A DNA stretch of 64,000 nt from Dendrolimus kikuchii (GCA_019925095.2 CM034392.1:379501-443500), one strand, 5' to 3'. Counted from the stretch's first letter, positions 21,199 to 31,866 are shown. Made by a program: numbers and translations. The notes: generated by a model not told the origin, from the letters alone.

Positions 21199-21534
21199 AA
21201 CAGCAGTCCATAAATAGGCAATATCGATGACTCGTTTCACACGGATACGTGATAATGTATCCAACGTGCGGACGTACGATGCTCTTCTTCCGAGATGTAT
21301 ATTTAGTTGTGAATGCGTAATACGTCGATTACGATTTAGGGCTGCCTGTTTTATATCTCTTTTTTTAGAAAGAAAGAAGAAGAATGAAAAATATTTATTT
21401 AGGACAAGATACAAAAAGTCTTATATGATATGTAACAATTAATCGTGATGTCGTAAAAAGGCTCTTGCTCAGCATATTGCTAGTTTCACAACCAGCGCTG
21501 ATCTTCCGCAAGTACCTCTTATCCGTTACCTTTT
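21199..21534. other. Intergenic stretch with a diverged LINE 3' trace
   Basis: AATATTTATTTAGGACAAGATAC (21390-21412) and CCAGCGCTGATCTTCCGC (21494-21511) recur in 31430-31470 and 32340-32475, marking a shared degenerate LINE 3' region. Nothing else recognised. Confidence 0.35.
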
Positions 21535-21848
21535 ATCCGTGCAGGAACGGAGAAAGAATACAATTTCCCGCGGCCGGGCGGCCTGTCGTAAGAGGCGACT
21601 TAACAACCCACAGCCAGGTGGTAGGGCATTTGCCCGACTGGATGGCTACCACCCCTGGTCTAAAGTATGTCGCCATAACAACCTTGAGTTGCGTTCCGGC
21701 ATTAGTGACCAGGTTTCAGTCTGCCTTAAGAGAGCAGCAGCGCATTTGTAGCACCTTTGGTGTTGCAGGTGTCCATAGGCGATGGTAACCGCTTTCCATC
21801 AAGTGGGCCGTCTGCCTGTATGCTGATCTCCTGCAATAAAAAAAAAAA
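21535..21848 (+). mobile_element. RepA full-length copy
   Basis: 314 bp with both ends: ATCCGTGCAGGAACGGAG to CTCCTGCAATAAAAAAAA. Plus-strand counterpart of the 14625 copy. Confidence 0.85.
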
Positions 21849-22059
21849 CCTAAGTGGTGCCACCACTTAGCTCCAGAAACGCCACTACTGGCATGGAAGA
21901 AAAGTACTAAGGATTCAAAATCGTCCAGCAAAAAAGGTAACTCAAAACATAGTTGGAGCCACTAGTGCGTTATTGTTATTAGGTAGGATATAATTTTAAA
22001 ATGAGTTTGTAAGAGTAACATGACATTGTGTACTGAACGAGTACAATGTACAACTTCAG

Positions 22060-22378
22060 CACACATGGCACTAGATAGGACAATATATATAAGTATAGAT
22101 ATAAGGCCCACACTGCACATGCACTTCCTCACAACACCAGCGTGTTACAGATCCACTCTACATTAGTATAAGTTTAGTATTAAAACTAGAATAAATTAAT
22201 ATAATAAGTTATTCGTAAGATACATACACCTCAACACAAAAAACAATAAATTAATGTCACACACAAGAACCAAGATAAATAATAAGCGTGTTAAAGTAAA
22301 AAAAGTAGATCTAGAAATTAAGTTGTAAAAAAGGGTACGAAACTCGAGTCCGTAGAGTTGTAAATAATAAAAAAAAAA
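22060..22378 (+). mobile_element. RepB copy 2
   Basis: Starts ACACATGGCACTAGATAGG, contains TATATATAAG then ATAAGGCCCACACTGC, and ends with the GAGTCCGTAGAG arm and poly-A. The hairpin arm is mutated (ACGAAACTCGAGTCCGT). It lacks the 5' extension of copies 1 and 4. Confidence 0.7.
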
Positions 22379-22956
22379 TGTACAACTTCAAGTGAGGCGA
22401 GGAGATTTGTATGGTTTGTACCGCGGCAGTACATTTGAAGCGACGAGGCCGGTGAGGCGGTGAGCGCCATTCCCTCATTTGTCCCGTACTAAACTTGTAG
22501 TTCGGAAATGTTCGTTAAGAATCGGATGTGATCGGCCTCAGTCACCTCATTATACAAGCAGTCGTACATGTCATGTTGTCTCTCTTTGCCATGTAAATAT
22601 CCGTAGAGGCGTTATTGTACTGTTGTCCTCGTTACCTCCTTCCTCTTACATTGAGGCGTTAGAAGTAGACAAAAACTTTGAAGTAGTTGAATTTCAAAAT
22701 TTGAGTCGTATCAGTACAAATCTATTTTGTACGGGACAAATGTACTGCCTCACACGTGTACTACTCATCACTACTTGTTGTTACAAATAATGTCAATCAA
22801 CGTTTTGTAGCGGCTGGTGGTCCTGGTGGTGATGGAGGTGATGGTGCTGGAAACTACTCACTAAATTTAAAACCAAATTAAAAAACATCTTGCTTTAAAA
22901 GAGATATTATTTTCTTGTATTAAAACAGTTTGGTTAGAAAAAGTGTTTGAATATAT
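22379..22956. other. Intergenic stretch, nothing recognised
   Basis: A GGTGAT/GGTGGT simple repeat lies at ~22811-22846. A 103-codon frame (22479-22790) has no recognisable domain. Confidence 0.4.
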
Positions 22957-23010
22957 GTATGACCTTCAAAACGTGTTCTCCAGTGGAACTTATTTTGAAT
23001 TTGAATATGA
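22957..23010 (+). mobile_element. LINE-T 3' tail fragment
   Basis: TATGACCTTCAAAACGTG...CCAGTGGAACTTATTTTGAA and a TTTGAA tail match the end of 12271-12558. Confidence 0.6.
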
Positions 23011-23437
23011 ATCCTATCTTGCGTTCAACCCTGTTCACTAATGCGCGCCGCTGTATCTCCTCAGAGCAATGAACACAAGGGCTTCTTTGTGTGGGCCCTG
23101 CATAATTCCTTGGCTTTATACTGCAACAGCCTGTTAATGAGATCAGTCTGTCATTCCTTTTATACTGTCTAAACATTTGTACATTCATATACGAGTTATT
23201 GAAATATACGCTTTGTGTAGTTCATGGCTTTATTTTATAAACAACTTATACCTACAATAAAGCCGCGTACTCACCTACGAACCGTAACAGTTGTATTGCA
23301 GTTACTGTAACCAAAAACCATAGTGTGTACTAAAAGCTCCTTACTAAGCTTGCTGATGAGTACGCGGTCAAAGGCGGCTCGATGCTCGTCGCTTGCGAAG
23401 ATCGCTTTACGAGTACACAGTAGAGCACTATAATAAT

Positions 23438-24065
23438 AATAATATCCCGCAGGGGGGCTTTGTGGCGAAGCCTTAGGTCAGTAGCGACACCTCGTACCTG
23501 ACTCCGGGGGCCAAAGCAAGGCCCTCGCCTCCGTGCTTGCCTTAATCAGCCGACACGGAGTGGAGATCGCTAGAGCTAAGACTCAAGCTCCAGGGGTGGA
23601 AGTGATAAATGGCCTAACGTCGGAAGTAGCTTCGGTGAACCTGCAGCCCACCTCTCGACACCCCTTAGCCACTCACACCCATGTTGCCCCTGTCTTTATG
23701 GCATTTTTTGGGGCCCATGCAGGGAGTGACGAGTCACCGTCTGCCCATTTTTCCATGTGCCCTGAACATCGCGACGGGCAGACGCCATAGTCCCCATATT
23801 CCCAGACCTCTAGTACCATTAGCAGTTCACCACAATAGCCCGATACCTTTTGTCCTCATTTCCCACAATAGTCCTACACTGGCCGGGGCTTGTCCTTGGG
23901 TGCATTACTATATGTTGTAGACAGGGATAATCGCCGGTCAGTGTCACGCCACGTTTACATTAAATTTGTCAAGGGGCCTCTACGTGTAGGCCTTCCCATG
24001 GCCCCACGCAAGCCCCCCAAAAGTCCGGGCCATTTTTATGGCCCGTGGTCTTGAAAGACATACAG
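23438..24065 (+). mobile_element. GC-rich LINE fragment nested in the CR1/L2 tail
   Basis: Begins near CCCGCAGGGGGGCTTTG and ends CTTGAAAGACATACAG. Its 3' ~380 bp is repeated at 44740-45128. The flanks TATAATAAT (23429 and 24066) belong to the TAA-rich tail of the adjacent minus-strand LINE, so this element inserted into that tail. Frames inside (85 and 79 codons) carry no domain. Confidence 0.65.
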
Positions 24066-24655
24066 TATAATAATTTATTTATTTAAAGACAACACAGTCC
24101 AATACAAATATACATACACGAATAAACAGTCTAATACAAATATACACACTATAATGTTATTAGTAATTAGTTTTTCTCCCTTATGTCTATGTTAGTAATT
24201 AATGACTAGCACTGATTTAGTTCTTTTAATGAAGGACCAAATCAGTGGGCAGTCAAACTTATCAGGATGCTGTTGCTGCTACCACGCAATCTGCCCAGTA
24301 ACGACGCTGTCTTTTTACGCCACAAAGCATCAAAGCCATCTATGTGTGCTTCGGCGAACGTAGCCGACGCACTGCAGAAACGCGGTCGCCTCAACAACAC
24401 CCTGAGGGAATTATTGTATTGGACTCGTAGGGCATTGTAAGCTCTTTGGGTATATTTGAACCACAGACTTGCCGAGTACAAAGAGGTACAGTAAGCCTTA
24501 AACAACGTTATTTTAACCGTCTCTGTACACCGAGCAAATCTGCGGGCCAACATGTTTGCCCGGACTGACAACGCCCTACGTTCCCTATCCATGTCCACAT
24601 TATCGTCCTGGACCTCCGTTACCCAATGCCCCAGATATTTAAACTCCTTAACTAT
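24066..24655 (-). mobile_element. CR1/L2-like LINE, 5'-truncated
   Basis: A minus-strand LINE end inserted in the satellite after CACTAT. Its tail is AAATAAATAAATTATTATTATA, matching 1498-1733. It interrupts the array exactly between a unit ending GAGCACTAT (23431) and one resuming ACTATGCAG (24653), suggesting a ~5-bp duplication. Confidence 0.7.
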
Positions 24656-24733
24656 GCAGTTTTGGTTACAGCTCGCTAATGAGTATGCGGTCAAAGGCGG
24701 CTCGATGGTCGTCGCAAGCGAAGATCGTTTCAC
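24242..24733 (-). pseudogene. CR1/L2-like reverse transcriptase C-terminal fragment
   Basis: The frame reads FKYLGHWVTEVQDDNVDMD, then RANMLARRFARCTETVK, then TLFKAYCTSLYSASLW, then LRVLLRRPRFCSASATFA. The F-YLGH and LFK-YC--LY--LW patterns are those of the thumb/C-terminal region of CR1/L2-group non-LTR RTs. No catalytic YADD motif is present: the copy is 5'-truncated at ~24655 and the first ~25 codons of the frame are satellite sequence. Confidence 0.7.
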
Positions 24734-25560
24734 GAGTACACACTAGAGCACTATGCAGTTTTGGTTACAGCTCGCTAATGAGTATGCGGTCAAAGGCGGC
24801 TCGATGGTCGTCGCGAGCGAAGTCGCTTCACGGGTACACACTAGAGCACTATGCGGTTATGGTTACAGCTTGCTAATGAGTATGCAGTCAGAGGCGGCTC
24901 GATGGTCGTCGCGTGCGAAGATCGCTTCACGCGTACACACTAGAGCGCTATGCAGTTTTGGTTACAGCTCGCTAATGAGTATGCAGTCAAAGGCGGCTCG
25001 ATGGTTGTTGCGAGCGAAGATCCTTTCATGCGTACACACTAGATTACTATGCGGCTATGGTTACAGCTCGCTAAGGAGTATGCGGTCAAAGGCGGCTGGA
25101 TGGTTGTCGCGAGCGAAGTCGCATCACGAGTACACACTAGAGCACTATGCAGTTTTGGTTACAGCTCGCTAATGAGTATGCGGTCAAAGGCGGCTCGATG
25201 GTCGTCGCGAGCGAAGTCGCTTCACGGGTACACACTAGAGCACTATGCGGTTATGGTTACAGCTCGCTAATGAGTATGCGGTCAAAGGCGGCTCGATGGT
25301 CGTCGCGAGCGAAGTCGCTTCACGCCTACACACTAGAGCACTATGCGGTTATGGTTACAGCTCGCTAATGAGTATGCGGTCAAGGGCGGCTCGATGGTCG
25401 TCGCGAGCGAAGATCGTTTCACGAGTACACACTAGATCAATATGCGGTTATGGTTACAGCTCGCTAATGAGTATGCGGTCAAAGGCGGCTAGATGGTTGT
25501 CGCGAGCGAAGATCGTTTCACGCGTACACACTGGAGCACTATGCGGTTATGGTTACAGCT
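24656..25560 (+). repeat. 98/99-bp satellite array, ~10 units
   Basis: GAGTATGCGGTC-type starts recur about every 98-99 bp (24681, 24780, and so on to ~25467, with a partial near 25568). The one-base length difference comes from AAGATCG versus AAGTCG variants. Because 98 is not a multiple of 3 the many open frames rotate between units, so they are not selected coding sequence. Confidence 0.85.
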
Positions 25561-25631
25561 CACAAATGTGTATGCGGCTTAATAAATACTTACTAAATTT
25601 GTAAACAGTAAATTATGTGTGTATCATGACT

Positions 25632-25784
25632 GTACAAAGTCTTTGCTATATTTATGGTCGTTTGACTTAAGATAGAAAAAAGCTTGTAAAATATAATGTC
25701 AATTGGTGAAAGTATATATCGATGATATAATATCTTTCGTCTATCGTAAGTCAAACGACCATAAATACAGCAAAGAGTTTGTAC
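25632..25784. mobile_element. 153-bp hairpin MITE
   Basis: Two 44-bp inverted arms (25632-25675 and 25741-25784) start and end GTACAAA/TTTGTAC with only about 3-4 mismatches by eye, around a 65-bp loop. No coding capacity. It could fold into a long stem-loop if transcribed. Confidence 0.7.
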
Positions 25785-26097
25785 GTAGACTTGATAAATT
25801 AATACAATTAAAGAAAACTTAACTTATTTATATTGTATTTTACACATAATCTCTCAAGACTATACGTAGAATATTGAGCCTAGATCACCGTCTTCTATGG
25901 GTAAGGGTAAGTTAACTAAAACCTTATCCAATAATTTATCATTTAAGAGAAAACAAGGTATAAGTATGTATATCATGGTGTGGCCATGTGATAATTCTTA
26001 GAAATGTCGAACTTAATTTTTAATTCAACGTGCGGAATGATAAACCCCTGTAACGACAGCTAGCGAAAGTGGAACTAACTAACCACCCTTAACCAAA
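25785..26097. other. AT-rich stretch, nothing recognised
   Basis: No repeat match or frame seen. Confidence 0.4.
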
Positions 26098-26494
26098 CAA
26101 TACATACATAACTTCACGCCAGTTCCTTTGCGGGGTAGGCATGAACAACAGAGCGCCATTTAGGCTTATTCTTACACACCTCACTTGTTTCTTTGACATT
26201 CATAGCTCTTGTCATGCACGCTCGTCTGTTGTTGAGGCTTCTGACATCACCTTCTGCTAGTACACGATCAATTCGATCATGGAAGGTGTGTCGTGGCCTT
26301 CCACGACTTCTGCATCCATCCACTTTTGCGTTGTATATCTGTTTAGTCATTCTTTCATCATGCATTCTTTCCACATGCCCGAACCACCGGAGCATTTCTT
26401 TCCTTACCTTCACCCCGACACTCTCTTTCAGAGCAACTCTCTTTCTTACTTCGGTATTACGAACGCGGTCCGCGAGCATCGCTCCGCAGATTTT
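26098..26494 (-). mobile_element. RTE LINE, 5'-truncated, open 121-codon frame
   Basis: Minus-strand frame 26479-26114 from LADRVRNTEVRKRVAL to AYPAKELA, with EMLRWFGHVERM conserved. Tail (ATGT)n at the left. No clear target duplication. The right end abuts the DNA transposon at 26510. Confidence 0.8.
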
Positions 26495-26509
26495 AATTTT
26501 ATCTTAATA

Positions 26510-27335
26510 TACAGGTCGCCTGTCCCTATTAACAATGTAGGATATGCAATTTTCGACATTTTGGTTTTATTTCACTAATGACCCTAAAAAAGCATTGTTT
26601 TTCAATAGCAGCAACACAAAGGTAATTTTTCCTCATAGTTTTTAAAATAGCCACATTAACAATGTCATATATGCCACCATCTCCCATTAACAATGACGAA
26701 TGTTAACTCCCGACGTTATTAGCGGGGCGCGAGGGGGGTATGCGGGGTATATTTTTGTAAGAAAGAAATTACTAAGACTGATTATCTAAGCTAATGAAAC
26801 CTGAAATGTGATTATTAAGTGCCATTCATACAGGTAGACTTTATAATTAATGATTTTAACAAATTTTATGGCAAAGATTGTTTTCATTTTGTCCCTAAAT
26901 TGTCAATTATGTTTGAATATTTGTTATTAGTGAAACAAATTTATTAAAAATTGGATTTAATTTATAATATCAATTTAAATACGACATAAACTTAAACAGG
27001 ATTTACTAATGACAATGTTGTTTGTGGCACTTCTTACAAAGAATAAATATGTTTGTCCATGTAACTTTGTTGGATGTGACAGATCCGACAAATCATGATG
27101 ACCCATGTACGGATAACAAAGCCATTACTAGTATTTCAAACATTTAGATAAGTAAAAATGTTATTTAATTGTATTGCAAATAAGCTCTCGAACATATATT
27201 AACATATAATATTTTTTTATTTTTATTTAATTCTTGTAGTAAAAAAAAATATAAGCAATTCAAAGTTCAGAGCGCTCTCCTGTAAAGTTGCTGATTTGCA
27301 GATCTGACTCTGTTAATAGGGACAGGCGAGGTGTA
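26510..27335. mobile_element. Non-autonomous DNA transposon with ~24-bp TIRs
   Basis: The left end ACAGGTCGCCTGTCCCTATT and right end AATAGGGACAGGCGAGGTGT are inverted, and CCTATTAACA extends on both sides. Octamers outside, TCTTAATA (26502-26509) and TGTTAATA (27336-27343), differ by one base, pointing to an 8-bp target duplication as in hAT-type elements. The interior is AT-rich without a transposase frame. Confidence 0.6.
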
Positions 27336-27588
27336 TGTTAATACGTTAATAAATTACGTTTGTTATATTTAATCAATGTTCACACAGTGTCGTGTTTCGA
27401 AATTGATTTGGTTCGTGTTATGGTTGTTTTGATTAATATGGCTTCTTGTCCGCTTGACAGAGGATTCATCACCATTAGAATTACCTCGCACTTCCCGGTC
27501 CGTGTTAACAGTTTTAGGCAATACAATATTCGAAGCTCGTTAAATCAAATAAATCATATTATTTCGAATAGGCTAGTCTTTAAAATAT

Positions 27589-28383
27589 TGTTACGAGTTG
27601 CAGGACGCGAATTAAAATGCCGTTGGAATTATTATAGAGTTTATTAGAACTATACAAACATACTTTGTCGGGGTGAAGGCAAGGAAAGGAATGCTCCGGT
27701 GGTTCGGGCATGTGGAAAGAATGACTAAACAGATATACAATGCAAAAGTGGATGGATGCAGAAGTCGTGGAAGGCCACGACACACCTTCCATGATCAAAT
27801 TGATCGTGTACTAGCAGAAGGTGATGTCAGGAGCCTTATGAACAGACGAGCGTGCATGACAAGAGTTATGAATGTCAAAGAAGCAAGTGAGGTGTGTAAG
27901 AATAAGCCTAAATGGCGCTCTGTTGTTCGTGCCTATCCCGCAAGGGAACTGGCGTGAAGTTATGTATGTATGTATGTATGTATGTATACAAACACGTCTA
28001 ATACAGGTACAAATATAACTGAACACAACCAGTCCAAACGTAATGCACGATTCAATAACACGCGCAAAGTCCGTTACTAAATAGATCACCGAATGTAAAC
28101 ACGTCGTGCTTCGCTTGTGGTTATCGCTTGAGTACCCCATCTCTCGATTGAGGCATTGCTTTATACTGTACAAATGCAATACGTCTGCTCGGGCGCGTGG
28201 ACCGAATTTCCTAGGATCACACCTGGCTAATGACTATCATAAAATATTACAATACATAATGGGCTGTTTTTCTAATCACTATTTTTAAACACAAATTAAA
28301 CAAAAAAAGTCCATGCCGGTGATAAAATGTGTTTACAGGGCTGCAGGTGTGAATTTGTCTTTGTCGGCACCTACGTCGTAACA
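27589..28383 (-). mobile_element. LTR1 solo LTR interrupted by RTE
   Basis: Starts TGTTACGAGTTGC (27589) and ends CTACGTCGTAACA (28383). Flanks ATAT and CTAT differ by one base. The LTR is split at 27660/27985 by an RTE copy. The right half retains TTTATACTG (TATA region, minus strand) and GCACGATTCAATAACACGCG. Confidence 0.7.
27661..27984 (+). mobile_element. RTE copy nested in LTR1, 10-bp TSD
   Basis: Flanked by TATACAAACA at 27651-27660 and 27985-27994. The frame 27673-27957 runs from RKGMLRWFGHVERM to YPARELA. It lacks the 4 codons HDER present in other copies (12-bp in-frame deletion). Confidence 0.85.
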
Positions 28384-28659
28384 CTATTGTTGTTGGTAGC
28401 GCCATGTAAACCTTCTTTCGGCCTATTCATACTTTTCTTCTAACATATTTGAATTCTTCATTGAAATCTGGCGGCGTGTTCCCTTTTTTCGCACGAATGT
28501 CAGTCATTCATTGTCACATCGACAAATAAAATAAATTAAATCGCCCCGCAAAATGTAAATATATAAAATAAAATAACATAACATAAAATACCTATATACC
28601 GCTCCGCACCGCAATTGTGAAATATAATAAACATGTATAATATGAAATACAATAAATAC
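28384..28659. other. Spacer, nothing recognised
   Basis: AT-rich; a short ATAACAT repeat near 28570-28585. Confidence 0.35.
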
Positions 28660-28757
28660 TGTTACGAGTGCGGGACTCGAATTAAAAATGCCGTTGGAAT
28701 TACTATAGAATTTATTAGAACTATAAAAACACGTATAACACAGGTACAAATATAACT
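28660..28757 (-). mobile_element. LTR1 fragment
   Basis: TGTTACGAGTGCGGGACTCG to GTACAAATATAACTG equals the first ~98 bp of the minus-strand LTR1, cut off by the RTE at 28758. Confidence 0.7.
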
Positions 28758-29053
28758 GTGGGCATGTGGAAAGAATGCATGATGAAAGAATGACTAAACA
28801 GATATACAATGCAAAAGTAGATGGATGCAGAAGTCGTGGAAGGCCACGACACACCTTCCATGATCAAATTGATCGTGTATTAGCAGAAGGTGATGTCAGG
28901 AGCCTTAAGAACAGACGAGCTTGCATGACAAGAGTTATGAATGTCAAAGAGGCAAGTGAGGTGTGTAAGAATAAGCCTAAATGGCACTCTGTTGTTCGTG
29001 CCTACCCCGCAAGGGAACTGGCGTGAAGTTATGTATGTATGTATGTATGTATG
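28758..29053 (+). mobile_element. RTE LINE, 5'-truncated
   Basis: The 86-codon frame 28766-29026 (ERMHDERMTKQIYNAKV ... WHSVVRAYPARELA) is followed by the (ATGT)n tail. It is of the WHS subfamily (GAGCTTGC, GAGGCAAG, GGCACTCTG). No clear target duplication; it may have arrived with deletion of the rest of LTR1. Confidence 0.8.
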
Positions 29054-29109
29054 TATATATATAATCATTGTACCGATCACGTGCACAGCAAAACAATATT
29101 AAAAGAGAA

Positions 29110-29440
29110 TTCCTATTAATATTATAAATGCGAAAGTAACTCTGTCTGTCTGTCTGTTCCGTTTTCACGGAAAACTACTGGACCGATTTGGCTGAAACTC
29201 AGTATATATATTTTCGATGCCGAGAATGAACATAGGGTATTTTTTATCCCGAAAAATGGGATAGTTTCCGGGATAAAAATATATTTATCTTTTTGTTTGT
29301 TATCCTTTTATGGAAAGACTATTGGACCGATTTGGCTGAAACTCGGTACATATATAATTTGAATACCGAGAATGGCCAAGGGATACTTTTTATCCCGGAT
29401 AATGGGATACATTTTGAAATAGATTTATGTAAAGTTTATC
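29110..29440 (+). repeat. Interspersed repeat (AATATTATAAATGCGAAAGT type)
   Basis: Begins ATTAATATTATAAATGCGAAAG and (TCTG)n, then carries two direct copies of GGACCGATTTGGCTGAAACTC (29175 and 29322), each followed by a GGGATA...TTTTATCCCG segment. Similar sequence in reverse lies at 54900-54985 and 55311-55405. Such repeats are common lepidopteran Helitron or LINE derivatives. Confidence 0.5.
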
Positions 29441-29470
29441 CTGGAAACTAGGACTGCTTTTGTGATTTTG

Positions 29471-29532
29471 TCCATTTCGTCCACTGGGTCTACTGGGTCT
29501 ACTGGGTCCACTTGGTCCACTGTGTCCACTTG
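29471..29532 (+). repeat. 9-bp minisatellite (TCCACTGGG)
   Basis: About seven consecutive 9-base units (TCCACTGGG, TCTACTGGG, TCCACTTGG and variants). Confidence 0.75.
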
Positions 29533-29591
29533 TAAGTATATAAAATAAACAAATTATAATAAAATGAATGTAAATTAAAATTCAAATAGCA

Positions 29592-29770
29592 CTTGTGTCT
29601 TGTCTTAGATTAGCCTTTGCAATTTGGTGTACATTCAAAAATTTCTTAAGTTTAACCCTAAAAAGCGAAACTGAACGTACATTTCTAATCGGTGGAGGAA
29701 TACCATTCCAACACCTGCTGTTGTTGCTGAATTCATTCCTCTATGGGTTTAGGCGGTTAGAGGATTCATC
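29592..29770 (-). pseudogene. CR1/Jockey-group RT C-terminal fragment
   Basis: A minus-strand translation gives SRCWNGIPPPIRNVRSVSLF then KLKKFLNVHQ. It is homologous to WNNIPPPIRNASSVSFF...LKKFL encoded at 32975-32670. The W-N-IPP-IR motif is the usual end of CR1-group LINE ORF2 proteins. Confidence 0.6.
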
Positions 29771-30073
29771 TAATACAATTAATGTTCATACATTTAACAT
29801 CATTAAAACAGGCGAAGATTACCTTCCTCGAGCTGGTGGAAGTAACGAAGTGTGCATCGATACCCCAAAGACGGCGGCTAATAAATCTTCCTGCTGATAA
29901 GGGTGTCGTTAGAACGCTCGTCCATCACCAGAGGACAGGGGGATGTGAGTCAGGGGTTTACGATGAGGTTATCAGTAGCTATTATTGTTCAACGAAGTCG
30001 AGCAAAGGTCACTAATCAATATGCTGGAGTTGTCATGATCATAATTATTATTATAAGTGCTGACTTTGTTTTT

Positions 30074-30588
30074 AACCGACTTCAAAAAAAGGAGAAGGTT
30101 TTCAATTCGTCGGGATCTTTTTTTTATGTATGTTCACCGATTACTCCGAGATTTATGATCCGATTTACGTGATTCTTTTTTTGTTCGACGCGGAATAGCT
30201 TCCATTTGGTCCCCTAAAAATTTGATATAGTTTGGTACAGTAGTTTTCATTTTATGATCATTTTTTTGTTCCCGTTTCTTGGGACCTATATTTGTTAAGG
30301 AGCGGGGCACCTTTCATAGGTCTACCCATACATAGCTAGACACTAAAAACCGACTTCAAAAACTAAAAAACTAAAAAGTATAAAATAACTTATTTCTAAA
30401 GCTATTATTATTAATATATATCATCTAAAACATCTTGAAGTCGGTGCAAAGTAAAACAAAAAAATTACTATATTTTTTTGAAAATTACTAAGCACCGACT
30501 TGAGATGTTTTAGATAATATATATTAACAATAATAACTTTAGAAATAAGTTATTTTATGCTTTTTAGTTTTTGAAGTCGGTTTTTTTA
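30074..30588. mobile_element. MITE1 copy with intact cruciform end
   Basis: Starts AACCGACTTCAAAAAAAGG and ends TTTTTGAAGTCGGTTTTT. The 3' half is itself an inverted repeat: arms 30347-30447 and 30492-30588, ~97-101 bp each, sharing ACCGACTT, TAAAATAACTTATTTCTAAAG and ATATATATTAT segments. One copy of the 164-bp module expanded in the 51854 element is present. No transposase. Confidence 0.65.
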
Positions 30589-30593
30589 AACGA

Positions 30594-30934
30594 AGTATTT
30601 GTATTTTTGCATTCAAGCCTTAATTACCCAACTGATTATCATATAATTTTGTATAGATGTTGTTAGGGATCCAGAAAAGGGCATAGGATACCTTTCATCC
30701 AGAAAAAGTACTGTTTCTGAAGGATAGAAAAAATAACATTCCCAGTTCTCATCCTCGGAAAGTAGGCTTGATAAAAGGGATGAATTTATGTGAGTCTGAG
30801 GTCTGATCAGCCTCATATAAAAGGTTGCAGAAAACATGATAATTAGAAAATTATACATAAATATATACGCATCGAATTAGTAGTACTTTAATGACGAAGT
30901 TAAGTTGCCTAATTGGGCATTAGCTCGTAGCTTT
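30594..30934. other. Intergenic stretch, nothing recognised
   Basis: No repeat match or convincing frame. Confidence 0.4.
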
Positions 30935-31198
30935 ATCCGTGCAGGAACGGAGAAAGAATACAATTTCTTGCGGCCGGGCGGCCTGTCGTAAGAGGCGACT
31001 TAACAACCCACAGCCGGGTGGTAGGGCATTTGCCCGACTGGATGGCTACCATCCCTGGTCTGGAGTATGCCGCCATAACAACCTTGGGTTGTGTTCCGGC
31101 ATTAGTGACTAGGTTCCAGTCTCCCTTAAGAGAGCAGCAGCGCATTTGTAGCACCTTGGTGTTGCAAATGTCCATGAACTCCTGCAATAAAAAAAAAG
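30935..31198 (+). mobile_element. RepA copy with internal 3' deletion
   Basis: Full head ATCCGTGCAGGAACGGAG. After GTTGCAAATGTCCATG it jumps straight to AACTCCTGCAATAAAAAAA, losing about 50 bp. Confidence 0.8.
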
Positions 31199-31204
31199 GA
31201 TGAA

Positions 31205-31335
31205 CACCACCCCTAGTACGCCACCATATCAAGCTTCAATTTTGTCCCGGTATTAGTAGACCAGGTTCCAGTCCTCCCTTCGAGGCCTGCAGTACATTAG
31301 TAGCACTCCGGTGTTGCGACTTTCCATCAGGTGGG
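31205..31335 (+). mobile_element. Degenerate RepA fragment
   Basis: CCACCCCTAGTACGCCACC, GACCAGGTTCCAGTC, CCGGTGTTGCGAC and CCATCAGGTGG follow RepA order with many changes. An older copy than its neighbour. Confidence 0.55.
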
Positions 31336-31557
31336 TAGTGAAGAAATAAAAAAATATTAGGGCAACACAAAGATAAAACTAATAAGATAATAGAAGCAAA
31401 GTCAGTCCTAAACTGGACCTATTTTCAGCATAATGCTAGCCAAGGGCCAGCGCTGATCTTCCACCTAGGACCAAACAGTGAAGTCACGGTGATAATCAGC
31501 TCGTCTGCTTTACTTCAGTCATAACTGGCTTACAATACACATGAAAACAGCGTTATT

Positions 31558-31866
31558 TATTTTTTTATTTTTTTATTGCAGACAGGCAGATGGCCCACTT
31601 GATGAAAAGCGGTTACCATCGCTTATGGACATTTGTAACACCAAAGGTGCTGCAAATGCGCTGCTGCTCTCTTAAGGGAAACTGGAACCTGGTCACTAAT
31701 GCCGGAACACAACTCAACGTTGTTATGGCGACATACTTTAGACCAGGGGTGGTAGCCATCCAGTCGGGCAAATGCCCTACCACCTGGCTGTGGGTTGTTA
31801 AGTCGCCTCTTACGACAGGCCGCCCGGCCGCAGGAATTAGTATTCTTTCTCCGTTCCTGCACGGAT
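31558..31866 (-). mobile_element. RepA near full-length copy
   Basis: T-rich start, GCAGACAGGCAGATGGCCC (the GGAGTTCAGCA segment is lost), to CCGTTCCTGCACGGAT. The 92-codon plus-strand frame across it is the frame shared by RepA copies. Confidence 0.8.

Larger units (their letters stand above)
23260..25580. repeat. TIR-bounded satellite island with nested LINE insertions
   Basis: The left end AAGCCGCGTACTCAC (23260) and right end GTGTATGCGGCTT (to 25580) are inverted. About 70 bp of inner sequence is also inverted with indels, for example CTGTAACCAAAA..CATAGTG..TGTGTAC at 23304-23331 versus the complement of 25510-25560. A possible 4-bp duplication AATA lies at 23256-23259 and 25581-25584. 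Inside are one lone satellite unit (~23346-23430), nested retroelements (23438-24655), and ~10 satellite units (24656-25560). Best read as a DNA transposon/MITE whose interior amplified. Confidence 0.6.

Noticed and set aside
24656..25560. CRISPR-like array
   Set aside because: Units are contiguous with no unique spacers, and the context is a eukaryotic, transposon-rich genome.
24679..25604. Frames of 64-139 codons with repeated MSMRSKAARWSSRAK segments
   Set aside because: Shadows of the 98/99-bp satellite. The unit length is not a multiple of three and the frame rotates between units.
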